A DNA stretch of 50,632 bases from an uncultured Caulobacterales bacterium (GCA_903858685.1 CAIOJR010000132.1:1-50632), one strand, 5' to 3'. Numbered from the stretch's first letter, positions 17,413 to 27,150 are shown. Made by a program: numbers and translations. Notes: generated by a model not told the origin, from the sequence alone.

Positions 17413-18063
17413 TCAGTCGGCTTTAACCGCCCTGACGGCCGCAAGGAGGCCGGCGGCGGGGCTGCTCAGCGGACGCTCCTCCCTGGGGAACAGAGCACAG
17501 GCGCCCGCCATGGAGGCTTGCGCCAGCGCGACTGTCGTAGCGCCCTCAATTTGGGCCTGTCTGGCGGCTTCAGCGATCATGTCCAGATAGCGCCCCTGCA
17601 GCCCCGCCTTGAAGGCCGCCCAGGCGCCAGGCGCCAGCCTCACCGTCACCTCTGCTCCGGTCGCTGAAGCAAACGTCTCAAACAGGTCTCTGGTCGGCTC
17701 CATCGTCGTCTCGACGGCGCACAGAACAACGACCCTGCCGCCATCCTTCACAGCCTCAGCCGCCAGAGCCGCATCAACGCGCAGGACGGGAACGGTTGCA
17801 TCTGTCGCCGCAAGCTCGGCCGCTTTTCCCAAGGTCGAGCAGGTCAGAAGAACGGCGTCGGCGCCGACACACAGTTGCGTCAATGCTTCAACCGTCTCGC
17901 GCATCGTTTCCGCAGTCAGGCACTGCTCCCGTTCTGCCGCCGCGAGCAGGTCTTCGCGCACGGCGTGGGCCAAAACGACATCCTTCAGACCAGCGCTCAC
18001 CATGGCGGAGTCAAACACAGCAATATTGGTCCGGGCTGTATGGAGGCAAGCAATACGGATCAT
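17413..18063 (-). CDS. Asp/Glu/hydantoin racemase-family protein with one catalytic Cys
   Basis: A 216-residue protein of the Asp/Glu racemase superfamily. The first catalytic cysteine is present at position 75 (LLTCSTLGK). The second, normally in a GCAG-type motif, is absent: the matching segment reads VALAQASMAGACA, with Ala/Ser at 183-184. True racemases need both; single-Cys relatives are decarboxylases or isomerases, so a non-racemase reaction is possible. It is convergent with the AraC gene and stands alone. The function cannot be set from sequence. Confidence 0.75.
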   Translation of the reverse strand: MIRIACLHTARTNIAVFDSAMVSAGLKDVVLAHAVREDLLAAAEREQCLTAETMRETVEALTQLCVGADAVLLTCSTLGKAAELAATDATVPVLRVDAALAAEAVKDGGRVVVLCAVETTMEPTRDLFETFASATGAEVTVRLAPGAWAAFKAGLQGRYLDMIAEAARQAQIEGATTVALAQASMAGACALFPREERPLSSPAAGLLAAVRAVKAD

Positions 18064-18197
18064 GGGCCTGGTCTCTCGCGGATTCCACTATTGCACCTTG
18101 GAAATATCATGAACCGGCCCGTTGTCGCCCACCCCCCCGAACACCTGCACGCGGTAAAGGCTCAGTTGATCCGATTTTCAACGCGGCAATTGAACTT

Positions 18198-19589
18198 TCA
18201 TGCAGACTGAGCGACCCATAGAGCGATCGTCCGCAAGACCGCTTCTGGCGCAATGGGCTTGCCCAGGTGTCCATCCATGCCGACGCTGAGGCATCTGGCG
18301 ATTTGCTCCGGCAACACGTTCGCCGTCATCGCGATAATCGGCGTTCTGCGCCCACGCGTGAGTTCCGCGGCGCGAATGCGCTCCGTCGCAGAGATGCCGT
18401 CAAGGTTGGGCATCTGAATATCCATCAAGATGATGTCAAAGGCTTCACGTTCATTCGCAGCGATCGCCTCCACGCCGTCACAGGCTGTCTGGATATCAAC
18501 GTCGAACGGCGAGAGCAGAGCGATGATCAGCTCTCGATTATGAGCGTTGTCATCCACAATCAATATTCTCGCTGGGCGGTCCAAACTCAGAACGGCCGGG
18601 GCGACGTCAACCCCGCCATCGGCCTCCTTGATGACCGGCGCGGTCACTTCAAACCAGAATGTGGCTCCGCCTGCGATGTTGTTCCGGGCGCCGATATCGC
18701 CGCCTAGCCCTTCCACAATGCGTTTCGAGATCGCCAGACCAAGTCCGGTCCCGCCAAACTGACGCGTTACGGTCGCATCGGCCTGTGAGAAGCGCTTGAA
18801 AAGGCGCTCGGGATGGTCGGGCGGGAGGCCGATCCCGGCGTCCTCTACCTCCACCCTTATGTGCGCCAGACCCCCTTCGATCTGAACATCGACCCCAACG
18901 CCGATCCGCCCGGCGGCTGTGAACTTTATCGCGTTTGAGAGGAGATTGAGGACAACCTGCCGAATCCGACTCTGGTCGCCAAGAACCATGCTCTGCGCGC
19001 CTGACGAGCAGACGGACAGTTCCAGACCTTTCGCCGCCGCCTGATCGGCCAGCAGCATGGCGGTCGATCTGACGATGTCGACCGGGTCCATCGGCAAGCG
19101 CTCGAACTCTATGCCGTCAGCCTCCAGCTTCGAATAGTCCAGCACGTCATTTATGATGTCCCTAAGGGCTTGGCTGGCATTGTTGACGAGCGCGACATAG
19201 CGGGCGTCTTCAGGGCTCAGCGCGTTGGAGCGGCCCAGAATAGCCGCAAACCCGATGATTGCGTTCAGAGGGGTTCGCAATTCATGGGTCATGTTGGCCA
19301 GAAAATCCGACTTGGCGATGGAGGCCATTTGCGCCGCTTCGACGGCGGCGGTCAGTTCCACCTCCAGCGCCGCCTTTTTTGCCATGGCGAGACGCAGGTC
19401 GAAATGCTGGTTCATCAGGTAATAGGTCACCGGCGTTCCAACAACGATTGTCAGGAAGGCCGTTGTCATAGGCGTAAAGGTATTTGGCGCGTGGCTTACA
19501 ACAACATTCATAGTATAGTCGCCAAAAACGGCCATACAGACGCAAAATCCGACGAGTAAAAGCGTTAGTGATAATTTTTTTATTATCAC
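18198..19589 (-). CDS. Hybrid sensor histidine kinase with receiver domain
   Basis: A 463-residue membrane kinase. Two N-terminal transmembrane helices (about 5-25 and 40-60) flank a very short loop, so there is hardly any periplasmic sensor. A HisKA domain follows with the phosphorylated His at about 102 (FLANMTHELRTPLNAI), then an HATPase with N box (NLLSNAIKF), G1 (DAGIGLP), F box and G2 (GTGLGLAISK). A C-terminal receiver carries the acceptor Asp in ILMDIQMPNLDG. No DNA-binding partner lies nearby. I chose the GTG at 19589, preceded by GGGGA; an upstream TTG at 19601 is possible. The start region lies in a hairpin. Confidence 0.9.
   Translation of the reverse strand: MIIKKLSLTLLLVGFCVCMAVFGDYTMNVVVSHAPNTFTPMTTAFLTIVVGTPVTYYLMNQHFDLRLAMAKKAALEVELTAAVEAAQMASIAKSDFLANMTHELRTPLNAIIGFAAILGRSNALSPEDARYVALVNNASQALRDIINDVLDYSKLEADGIEFERLPMDPVDIVRSTAMLLADQAAAKGLELSVCSSGAQSMVLGDQSRIRQVVLNLLSNAIKFTAAGRIGVGVDVQIEGGLAHIRVEVEDAGIGLPPDHPERLFKRFSQADATVTRQFGGTGLGLAISKRIVEGLGGDIGARNNIAGGATFWFEVTAPVIKEADGGVDVAPAVLSLDRPARILIVDDNAHNRELIIALLSPFDVDIQTACDGVEAIAANEREAFDIILMDIQMPNLDGISATERIRAAELTRGRRTPIIAMTANVLPEQIARCLSVGMDGHLGKPIAPEAVLRTIALWVAQSA
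19568..19589. repeat. Inverted repeat over the kinase start codon
   Basis: Eight-base arms GTGATAAT and ATTATCAC around six T (plus strand). The right arm includes the predicted GTG start of the kinase gene. In the message it would form a hairpin that hides the start codon, or it may be an operator. The AT-rich dyad stands out in this GC-rich region. Confidence 0.5.
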
Positions 19590-19812
19590 ATTGTTCCCCA
19601 AAACAGCCGAGGCGAGGCTGCCGCCCTACCCCATCGAGTCAATGCAAGCGCTCAGGCGCGGTTCAAAAAGCCCCACTTGCGAAAATACGACAATAGTTCC
19701 TAGGAAATCATGTACTCGACCCGCGCTTCCGCAAGTGGCAAGTTCGGCGCCTCCAGCCTTCACCCGTCAGAAAAGCGATAACGACGCGTCTCAAGGGCGC
19801 GCAAGTTTGACG

Positions 19813-20604
19813 TCAATGCGGAGCGGAACTGACGAAAGCAAGCAACTGATCACGCCACAAGCGATAACCGGTACGGCTGGGATGCAGGCTATCATTGAAC
19901 AATTCTCGCCTTTGGGCGCCTTTCGCATCCACAAAGGCGGAATAGAGATCCAGAAAGCGCAAGCCGGGGGTCTGTTGGGCAAAGGCGCGCAGGTTGGCGT
20001 TTACGGGCAGAACCAGATCGCGGTTTTTCACGTCATCATCTGTGGGCAATAGCGATTGCACGACGATTTTCGCTCCGGGCTTGCGCTCGCGGATGCGGGT
20101 GATGACGGCTTCAACGCCTTTGGTGATGCTGGAGACAGCCGGTTGTTCTGCGTCGAAGGAATTGTTGATTCCCAGCATGAGAAAGATGGTTTCGGGCTGC
20201 AAATCGGCCCGGTCGAGCCAGCCAGCTCCCCCCGTGTCCCTGGGCAAGAGGCGGTACAGCACATGTTCGATGCGATCACCGGAAACGCCAAGATTAAGCG
20301 CGCTTGCAGCAAAGCTTTCGTCCCATACGGTGCGGCCGCAGAATTTGCCCGGAAACCAGGGATTGGCGTCCAGACTCCAGAAATCCGTGATCGAATCCCC
20401 GATGAACACCATGCGCACGGACTTCAGGTTCGCCCGGCTGGACAGTTGTTGCTCAATGTCTGAAGCGCGCTTTTGCCAGTAGTCGATCCTGGGCGTCGGA
20501 GTCTGGGAAAGGAACGGCGCCTGGATCTGCGCGATGCTGATGGCAGGGACCGCGAGGCCAAGGCCCAGGACAAGGCCAGCCGCCCAAAGCTTGCGAACTC
20601 TCAT
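19813..20604 (-). CDS. SGNH/GDSL-type hydrolase, secreted
   Basis: A 263-residue secreted SGNH hydrolase. The signal peptide covers about residues 1-26 (MRVRKLWAAGLVLGLGLAVP). Block I is FIGDSITDFW with the nucleophile Ser; the block II Gly lies in LNLGVSGD, the block III Asn in LMLGINNSF, and block V D-x-x-H near DSLHPSRTGY. The family deacetylates sugars or cleaves lysophospholipids. The ATG at 20604 has a GGGAAGG site; a start seven codons earlier is possible. It is divergent from a secreted esterase, and both may act on acylated glycans. Confidence 0.85.
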   Translation of the reverse strand: MRVRKLWAAGLVLGLGLAVPAISIAQIQAPFLSQTPTPRIDYWQKRASDIEQQLSSRANLKSVRMVFIGDSITDFWSLDANPWFPGKFCGRTVWDESFAASALNLGVSGDRIEHVLYRLLPRDTGGAGWLDRADLQPETIFLMLGINNSFDAEQPAVSSITKGVEAVITRIRERKPGAKIVVQSLLPTDDDVKNRDLVLPVNANLRAFAQQTPGLRFLDLYSAFVDAKGAQRRELFNDSLHPSRTGYRLWRDQLLAFVSSAPH

Positions 20605-20750
20605 CCTGACCCTTCCCGAATCCATGCCGTTGATCGCTCCCTGTCAGGAACCACAGGCGCATCCGTTTGCAAAGTGGTTCCAAAATTATGCCATGCAGTT
20701 TATCGTAAACTCAGCTTCACGTCCCTAAGTCTGGAAGGGGTTTCGCGACC

Positions 20751-21671
20751 ATGCTCCTGAAACGATACGCCTGGCTTTTAGGCTGGTTTGCAATAATTTT
20801 CACAAGTCCAGCGCTGGCGCAAGGCTTCGGTCAAGGGCGGCTGATTGAGTATGAGCACGTCGCCGCTGCGGGTCTGCCGGAACAGCATCTGACCATCTGG
20901 CTGCCGCCTGGCTATGACCAGTCCGATCATCGCTATGCAGTGATTTACATGCATGACGGCCAGAACCTGTTCGACCCGGCGAAATCGGCGTTCAACAAGG
21001 TCTGGGCGGCGGACAAGGCGATGCTTGCCGCCATGGCGACCGGCAAGGTCGAGCCCCATATCATTGTGGGCATATGGTCGCCGGGGCGTGACAGGTATCG
21101 CCAGTACCTGCCGCAGGACATCTATCTGGCCGCGCCCGCGCCTGTGCGATCGCAAATGGACGCAATGGCGCAAGGCCCGATCGTTTCAGACGCCTATCTT
21201 GGCTGGTTGTCCGGACCATTGAAAGCGTGGGTCGACACCAGCTTTCGGACGCTGCCGGATCGCGATCACACCGCCATCATGGGCTCCAGCATGGGCGGCC
21301 TGATGAGTTGCTACGCCTTCCTGCATCGACCGGACATTTATGGCCGCGCCGGGTGCATCAGCTCGCACTGGCCCGCGATTGACCCCCGCGCGGTGGGCGC
21401 GACGAACACGACCATCGCGACCCTGTGGGCGGACGGGTTTGGCCATCAGCTCGGCGCACCCGATGGCCGCCGTCTGTGGTTTGACCATGGCGACGCAACG
21501 CTTGACGCCTTCTACGCCCCCTACCAGCAAATCGTCGACGCCCGTATTGCTTCGACAGGGTGGCGCAAGGGCGTGGACTGGGAAAGCCGCATCTATCCCG
21601 GCGCGGCCCATGAAGAGAATGCCTGGGCGGCCAGACTTCCGGAAATTTTCGACTGGGTCCTTGCGAAATAG
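20751..21671 (+). CDS. Secreted esterase (CE1-like alpha/beta fold)
   Basis: A 306-residue alpha/beta esterase with a signal peptide (about 1-23, ending ALAQG). Nucleophile Ser lies in GSSMGGLMSC and the catalytic His in GAAHEENAWAARL. The opening LTIWLPPGYD and YMHDGQNLFD segments are typical of feruloyl/acetyl esterase-like proteins of this group. The ATG follows a GGAAGGGG site. It is divergent from the SGNH hydrolase and convergent with the efflux operon. It may remove acyl groups from polysaccharides; the exact substrate is unknown. Confidence 0.82.
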   Translation: MLLKRYAWLLGWFAIIFTSPALAQGFGQGRLIEYEHVAAAGLPEQHLTIWLPPGYDQSDHRYAVIYMHDGQNLFDPAKSAFNKVWAADKAMLAAMATGKVEPHIIVGIWSPGRDRYRQYLPQDIYLAAPAPVRSQMDAMAQGPIVSDAYLGWLSGPLKAWVDTSFRTLPDRDHTAIMGSSMGGLMSCYAFLHRPDIYGRAGCISSHWPAIDPRAVGATNTTIATLWADGFGHQLGAPDGRRLWFDHGDATLDAFYAPYQQIVDARIASTGWRKGVDWESRIYPGAAHEENAWAARLPEIFDWVLAK

Positions 21672-21771
21672 TCGCACCTGACGGCGGCCTCAACGCAGGC
21701 GGCGCCGGGGAGCGTTCTGGTGGTCAATTGCGCGTCGCAAGGGCGCTGTTTCGCCATCGACGAGCAAGGCT

Positions 21772-23166
21772 TCAGGGTCTGGCGTCGATGTCGGGAAGCT
21801 GGGTCGTCGGTGGAGTCGACATCCCTCCCCCCAGCGCCAAGGATAGAACGCCGAAATTGTTCAGTTGGGCCAGGCGATTGCTATCCATCGCCAATTGGGC
21901 CGCGCGTTGGCTTTGTTGCGCTTCGAGCCAGATGCGCAATGCGACAAGGCCGGATCTGTACCGAATTCCATAGAGCCGTTCCGCCGTGGTCGCAGCGGTG
22001 AGCGTCTGGCTCAGCGACACTTCCTGATGAAGTAGTTCCGTCCGGTTGGACAAGGCGTTGTCCGTATCGGCCAGGGCTTGGAAAAGAGTGGTCTTGAAGC
22101 CCAGAACCGCAATCTCATAATTCATCCGGGCGACCTCGTTGTTTATCCTGTGACGCGGAAAATCAAGGAATGGCGCCGACACCGCTCCCATGAGGGCGCC
22201 CACCGGGTGAGCCAGCAGCGACCCCAGGGCGGAGCTGGCCCCGCCTCCGCTGGCCGTCAGGACGATGTCCGGATAATATGAAGCGCGCGTAGCGTCGCCG
22301 GTAGCCAGAGTTTCCCTCAACCGCATTTCAGCAGCCTTGAGATCTGGCCGCTGCGCCAAAAGCTGGATGGGCAGACCAGCGCGGACGTCAGGCGCCCCTC
22401 CCCCGGTCAGATCCTGGGGCTCGGCGTCCGGAGCCAAGTTTCCGCCGCCCAGAAGGACCGTCATGGCGGCGCGATCTTCGACCAAATGCTGCTGCAGCGC
22501 CGATAGGGACGTAAGTTGCAGGCTGACCGCCTGTTGCGCTTCAGCGGCTTCAACCTCGGATATAGCGCCTAGAGCGTGCTGTGTGGTGACGATCTTGTAG
22601 ATCTTCTGCTGATCGCGCAGGGTCGCCTCGCCCGTTGTGATCTGCTGGTGGGTGAAGCCGATATCCCAGTACAGGCTGCACGCGGTTCCCGTCAGGGCCA
22701 GCCTGGCGGCGTCCCTGTCCTGCGACGTCGCCTGGGCCTCCCACCGGGCGGCGGTCGTCGTCGATGCAAGCCTGCGCCACAGATCAACATCATAGGCCAC
22801 GGAAAGATTTGCGGAATAGCTCGACACCGAACCTGTTCTCGTGCCGACAATGCTCGCTGACGCCGTGGGCCATTGGTCGAGTTCGGCCAGACCCGCAAGC
22901 CGTCGGGCCCGTCTGACGGTCAGCGCGGCTACGGCCAGATCGCGATTGCTCGCGAGCGCGCGCGCCACAAGGCGGTCCAACCCCGCGTCGCCCACAGCGC
23001 GCCACCATGGCTCATTGAGCGAGGGCTGCGCCTCATAGGCCGTGGAATGGGCGAACCGGTCAGGCAGACCCAGATCGGGGCGATGATACACGCTGACGCA
23101 GCCGCCCAGCACAAGGCTGGATATGACAACGACCCCGAGCGAGCGCCTGGACATGGCTTCACTCAT
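21772..23166 (-). CDS. Outer membrane efflux lipoprotein (NodT/OprM type)
   Basis: A 464-residue TolC-like outer membrane factor. The N-terminus is a lipoprotein signal with lipobox LVLGGC (about residues 17-22), then two repeats of the OEP helical hairpin domain, with motifs such as LRDQQKIYKIVTTQHALGAI and LRETLATGDATRASYYPDI. It forms the outer membrane channel of the preceding MacA-MacB pump. The start at 23166 overlaps the MacB stop as ATGA; a longer frame reads into MacB. Convergent with the esterase gene. Confidence 0.88.
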   Translation of the reverse strand: MSEAMSRRSLGVVVISSLVLGGCVSVYHRPDLGLPDRFAHSTAYEAQPSLNEPWWRAVGDAGLDRLVARALASNRDLAVAALTVRRARRLAGLAELDQWPTASASIVGTRTGSVSSYSANLSVAYDVDLWRRLASTTTAARWEAQATSQDRDAARLALTGTACSLYWDIGFTHQQITTGEATLRDQQKIYKIVTTQHALGAISEVEAAEAQQAVSLQLTSLSALQQHLVEDRAAMTVLLGGGNLAPDAEPQDLTGGGAPDVRAGLPIQLLAQRPDLKAAEMRLRETLATGDATRASYYPDIVLTASGGGASSALGSLLAHPVGALMGAVSAPFLDFPRHRINNEVARMNYEIAVLGFKTTLFQALADTDNALSNRTELLHQEVSLSQTLTAATTAERLYGIRYRSGLVALRIWLEAQQSQRAAQLAMDSNRLAQLNNFGVLSLALGGGMSTPPTTQLPDIDARP

Positions 23167-25148
23167 TCCCTGGCCAGGGCGGCGACGGGATCCAGCTTTG
23201 CGGCCGACCGGGCCGGCAAAAATCCGAACACCACCCCGATCAGCGTAGAACAGGTGAAGGCCCAAAAGATCGAGCTCAGCGAATAGATCAGCTTGAAGTC
23301 GGAACTGAAGAGGGAAAACACCCCGCCGAATGAGAGCGCCAGCAGTATTCCGAAAACCCCGCCGATCAGGCAGACCAGCACGGCTTCAATCAGAAATTGC
23401 TCCATGATGTCGTTCTGCCGGGCGCCCACAGCCATACGAACGCCAATCTCGCCCGTTCGCTCGGTCACAGATACAATCATGATGTTCATGACCCCAATGC
23501 CCCCGACAATCAGGGAAATGGCCGCTATGACGGAGATCAGCAACACAAGGGTCTGAGTTGTGGCGTTGATCGTCTGGCGGATCGTGTCGAAATTGATGAC
23601 AAAGAAATCCTTGGTTCCGTGGCGCTTGGTCAGAAGCCGGGTGATCAGCGCCTCGGCCACGGCGTTGTCAGCCTTCTCACTGGTGCGAACGGTGATGCTT
23701 CGAAGGATCGTGGTCCCAAGCATCCGCGAATTGACCGCCGTATAGGGCATATAGATGCTCAGCGTATCGCCGGGACCGCCAAAGGCCGCGCTCGCTTTTT
23801 TTGTGGCGCCGATCACGCGCGCTGGCACCGATCCCAGCAGGATGACGTGGCCAATCGCGGCGCGCTTGTCTCCGCCGAAGAGCGAGTTGACGCTGTTCTC
23901 GTCCAGCACCACGCTCTGGTCGAAGCTGTCGACCGCCTGTTGATCGAAAAACCGTCCCTGGGCCAGTTCCAGTCCGTTGACGCGAAAATACTGCGCGCCG
24001 ACGCCGCTGACCTGAGCTGTGACGGCGATACCGCGATAGCGCGCCGTGACACTTGTCTGCACGACCGGCGTCACACTGTCGACATAGGGCTGTTTGGCCA
24101 GCACATTCGCATCGGCGACATTCAAAGTCCGGACCGCCGCAGAGCGCTGGTCTCCAAACCCGCTGCCGGTCCTGATATTCAGCGTGTTTGTGCCGATCGC
24201 ACTGATGCTCTGGATCACCTTCTGGCGCGACCCTTCGCCAAGCGCCACAACGCAAACCACCGAGGCAATACCGATAATGATGCCGAGCATGGTCAGGAAG
24301 GTTCGCAGCTTGTGCGCCGCCATGGACAGGACCGCCATGGCGAAGGCTTCTTTCAGGCTGTCGAGCGCCGCAACGCCCCTGTCGGTGGTTTCCCTTTCAA
24401 GGTCGGGCAGACCCCGGCTCTCGCTTTCACCGGTTCCCAGCCCCTTGCGGTCGCCGATGATCTTGCCGTCCTTGATCTCGATCACCCGATCGCAGTGATC
24501 AGCCACCTTCATGTCGTGGGTGACAACCACGACCGTATGGCCGTCGCGATGCAGCCCTTTCAGGATTCGCATGACTTCTTCCCCCGATACACTGTCGAGA
24601 GCGCCAGTCGGTTCGTCGGCCAGGACGATCTCTCCACCGTTCATCAGGGCGCGGGCGATGGACACCCGTTGCTGTTGACCGCCGGACAACTGGCCGGGGC
24701 GATGGCGGGAGCGCTCGCTCATGCCCAGGCGATCCAGCAAATCTGCGGCTCGCGCCTTGCGCGACCCTGAGCTGAGGCCGGCATAGATCGCCGGAACCTC
24801 CACATTGCCCAGCGCCGAAAGGTCCGGCAGCAGATGATAGCGCTGGAAGATGAAGCCAAAATGCTCCCGGCGAAGTTCGGCCAGTTCGTCCGGCAGCAGA
24901 TCAGAGGTTGACCGATCGCCGATCCTGTAAGAGCCGGACGTCGGTCGATCCAGACATCCCAATATGTTCATCAGGGTCGACTTGCCGGATCCGGATGCGC
25001 CGACAACCGCCACCATTTCACCGGAATCGATTGTCAGGTCGATGTCGTCCAGAACGGTTATGGTGGCTTCGCCGGCGGGAAAATCGCGACGCAATTTGCC
25101 CAGCTGCAATTTGGGCGGGGCTGATCGAGACGGCGCGCCATCGCCCAT
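23163..25148 (-). CDS. macB: MacB-type ABC transporter, fused ATPase and permease
   Basis: A 661-residue protein joining an N-terminal ATPase to a C-terminal permease. The ATPase has Walker A GASGSGKST, signature LSGGQQQR and Walker B IVLADEPTGALD in the first 175 residues. The permease has one transmembrane helix after the ATPase (LRTFLTMLGIIIGIASVVCV), a large periplasmic part (about 310-540) and three C-terminal helices with the FtsX-like motif GGIGVMNIMIVSVTERTGEI. This MacB architecture drives periplasmic substrates (macrolides, toxins, lipopeptides) out through the outer membrane channel. Three bases separate it from macA. Confidence 0.93.
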   Translation of the reverse strand: MGDGAPSRSAPPKLQLGKLRRDFPAGEATITVLDDIDLTIDSGEMVAVVGASGSGKSTLMNILGCLDRPTSGSYRIGDRSTSDLLPDELAELRREHFGFIFQRYHLLPDLSALGNVEVPAIYAGLSSGSRKARAADLLDRLGMSERSRHRPGQLSGGQQQRVSIARALMNGGEIVLADEPTGALDSVSGEEVMRILKGLHRDGHTVVVVTHDMKVADHCDRVIEIKDGKIIGDRKGLGTGESESRGLPDLERETTDRGVAALDSLKEAFAMAVLSMAAHKLRTFLTMLGIIIGIASVVCVVALGEGSRQKVIQSISAIGTNTLNIRTGSGFGDQRSAAVRTLNVADANVLAKQPYVDSVTPVVQTSVTARYRGIAVTAQVSGVGAQYFRVNGLELAQGRFFDQQAVDSFDQSVVLDENSVNSLFGGDKRAAIGHVILLGSVPARVIGATKKASAAFGGPGDTLSIYMPYTAVNSRMLGTTILRSITVRTSEKADNAVAEALITRLLTKRHGTKDFFVINFDTIRQTINATTQTLVLLISVIAAISLIVGGIGVMNIMIVSVTERTGEIGVRMAVGARQNDIMEQFLIEAVLVCLIGGVFGILLALSFGGVFSLFSSDFKLIYSLSSIFWAFTCSTLIGVVFGFLPARSAAKLDPVAALARE

Positions 25149-25151
25149 GAC

Positions 25152-26450
25152 CTACAGACCTCCCACATTGCGTGGCATTCTTGGCGTCGGGGACTTGGTC
25201 TGGGCCGCACCGGCGCCGCCCGAGGCCAGCAGGGATGAGGTATCCCCCACAACGACCTGCTCGCCTGCCGCGACGCCGGACAGCACCTGCGCCCGGGAGC
25301 CGTCGTTCAGGCCTATGGTGACCCGTCGGATCTGGGTCTTGTTGTCGGATCCGACGACCTTGACGCTATAGCTGCCATCCGTGGCGGCGTCGCCAAGGGC
25401 GGAGGCCGGAATGGTCAGGACGTGCTTGGCCTGGTTGGTGATAATGCTCACATTTGCGGTCATCGTGGTCTTCAGACGGCCATCGACATTATCCACGTCA
25501 AATAGGCCGTTATAATAGACCGCCGCGGCTGAGCTTGTGGTCGCCAGGGCCAAGGTCGCCGCCGCAGCCGACACGTAGGAAGACGGCGCCGGTTCGATCC
25601 GTCGAAGCCGGCCCAGGTATCGATGATCCGGATCCCCCAGAATGGTGAAATAGACGTCCATGTTCGGGCGAACATTGATCACATCGGCTTCCGCGATCTG
25701 AGCGTCGATGGTCATCTTGCTGAGCTGTCCAAGCGTCACGATCGTCGGGGCGCTCTGGGCGGCGTTGACCGTTTGCCCCTGCTTGGTCGCGACAACCAGC
25801 ACGGTGCCGGTGAAGGGCGCAGCAATGCGCGTATAGCCAAGATTGACCTTCGCCGTCTGGACCGAGATCGTCGCCTGATCGATCTGGGCATTGACAGACT
25901 TCATCACCGCCCGCGCATTTTTAAGGGCCTTCAACGCGGCCTCGGTGTCAGCTTTGGCGCCCGCATCGGCGTTGAACAAGGATGTCGCGCGATCAGAAGT
26001 TTGCTGGGCCAGATCAAGGCTCGCCTGATCAGCAACCTTCTGGGATCGCACATCGGTCAGAGCCGCCGTCGCCGTGTTCAGATTATTGGTCTGTGTCGCA
26101 GAGTCGATTTCGGCGATCAGTTCGCCTTGTTTGACAGTGTCGCCGACATCAACCTTCAGCGATGTCACAGCGCCTGATGCGCGCGAGCCAACATCGATCT
26201 GGAGAAACGGAACCAGCGTCCCGGTCGCCAGGACGGTCTTTTCCACGTCGCCCATGACGGCTGTTTCTGTGATCAGGACAGGCGGCTTGGGCCGGTTGAA
26301 GATCGCAAGCCACAGGACCAGCGCTACGGCGCAGACGACTGCCAGCGTGGCGGCAACGAAATAGCCGCGATTGGACTTGCGAAGAAGTTTATCGAAAAGC
26401 GTCGGCGCGGCTGCCAACGGTTTTGGCGTGGGAAGGACCGGCTCAGCCAT
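25152..26450 (-). CDS. macA: MacA-type periplasmic adaptor protein
   Basis: A 432-residue membrane-fusion protein. It has one N-terminal transmembrane anchor (about 38-58, VAATLAVVCAVALVLWLAIF), a lipoyl-like domain (VDVGDTVKQGELIAEID), a long helical hairpin with Ala-rich coiled coil (about 125-195) and beta-barrel domains. It links MacB to the outer membrane channel. The ATG at 26450 was chosen; the longer reading begins with an unrelated leader. It is the first gene of the macA-macB-outer membrane factor operon. Confidence 0.92.
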   Translation of the reverse strand: MAEPVLPTPKPLAAAPTLFDKLLRKSNRGYFVAATLAVVCAVALVLWLAIFNRPKPPVLITETAVMGDVEKTVLATGTLVPFLQIDVGSRASGAVTSLKVDVGDTVKQGELIAEIDSATQTNNLNTATAALTDVRSQKVADQASLDLAQQTSDRATSLFNADAGAKADTEAALKALKNARAVMKSVNAQIDQATISVQTAKVNLGYTRIAAPFTGTVLVVATKQGQTVNAAQSAPTIVTLGQLSKMTIDAQIAEADVINVRPNMDVYFTILGDPDHRYLGRLRRIEPAPSSYVSAAAATLALATTSSAAAVYYNGLFDVDNVDGRLKTTMTANVSIITNQAKHVLTIPASALGDAATDGSYSVKVVGSDNKTQIRRVTIGLNDGSRAQVLSGVAAGEQVVVGDTSSLLASGGAGAAQTKSPTPRMPRNVGGL

Positions 26451-26784
26451 GTCGCTTTCCACAAGCTCTGTGTGAGGCCGTTGCGGCCAAAGGCCTGGAT
26501 GACAACTGGAGGTCGATCTGCTTGGCCTCGTCGCGGCAATGGAATGGAACGCCCAACACGGCGCGAGATGCTGCGTGGAAATGGGGAACAAGCCGAGCAT
26601 CCGGCCGTCCTCAGATCGCGCCTATAAAGCGCCACCGGGCTCACAATAGGGTCGTTGCACGAACCAATGCAGGCCCGGAATCTACTCAGCCCGCCCAGGC
26701 CGCCTGAGCGTGGGCGGGTGCGCGACGCAGATCCGGCGCCGGAGCGCCTGTTGTGCTGACCCGAGCCAGCACGCTTTTCAGCTG
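26451..26784. other. Intergenic region upstream of macA
   Basis: About 334 bases without a supported gene. It carries the macA promoter and the 3' flank of the SnoaL-like gene. An inverted repeat CCCGCCCA/TGGGCGGG (26690-26718, 13-base loop) could end upstream transcription, but no T tract follows. An open frame at 26423-26707 shows no start signal or family features. Confidence 0.5.
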
Positions 26785-27150
26785 TCAGCCAGCCTCAGGT
26801 CCGCTCAATGTGTGGAAATAGACCTCGTTCACCGCGATGCGGTCGCCGTTCAGGATCACAAGATCAAAGCCGCGAATGCGCCCCGCTGAACCGCCCTCGC
26901 CAATGTCACAGAACCAGCGCCCGCAAAAGCCACCCGCAATGGGCCAGACCTCGTCCGGACTGTAGGTCATGGGCGGGGTCGCGGCGAACATCCCCACGAG
27001 ATAGGCGCGAAGTTGCGCCTGCCCCGTCAGGCCCTGGACGGTCTGGGGATCCTTGTAGACGCAGTCATCAGCATAGAAGGCGCACAGCCGGTCGACGTCC
27101 TTGTCGGTCCAGGCCCTGAGCCAGTCAGCATTGTAGGCGGCGATATCCAT
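26785..27150 (-). CDS. SnoaL/NTF2-like small protein
   Basis: A 121-residue protein of the SnoaL/NTF2 cone fold: WLRAWTDKDVDRLCAFYADD, CVYKDPQTVQGLTGQAQLRA, and the terminal RIAVNEVYFHTL strand. Members are small cyclases, isomerases or hydratases, or have no known activity. It starts six bases after the FAD monooxygenase stop, so the two are co-transcribed and may act in one pathway. The substrate is unknown. Confidence 0.8.
   Translation of the reverse strand: MDIAAYNADWLRAWTDKDVDRLCAFYADDCVYKDPQTVQGLTGQAQLRAYLVGMFAATPPMTYSPDEVWPIAGGFCGRWFCDIGEGGSAGRIRGFDLVILNGDRIAVNEVYFHTLSGPEAG

Noticed and set aside
23397-24770. A 457-residue plus-strand frame over macB
   Set aside because: It runs antisense to clear MacB motifs and has no recognisable domains.
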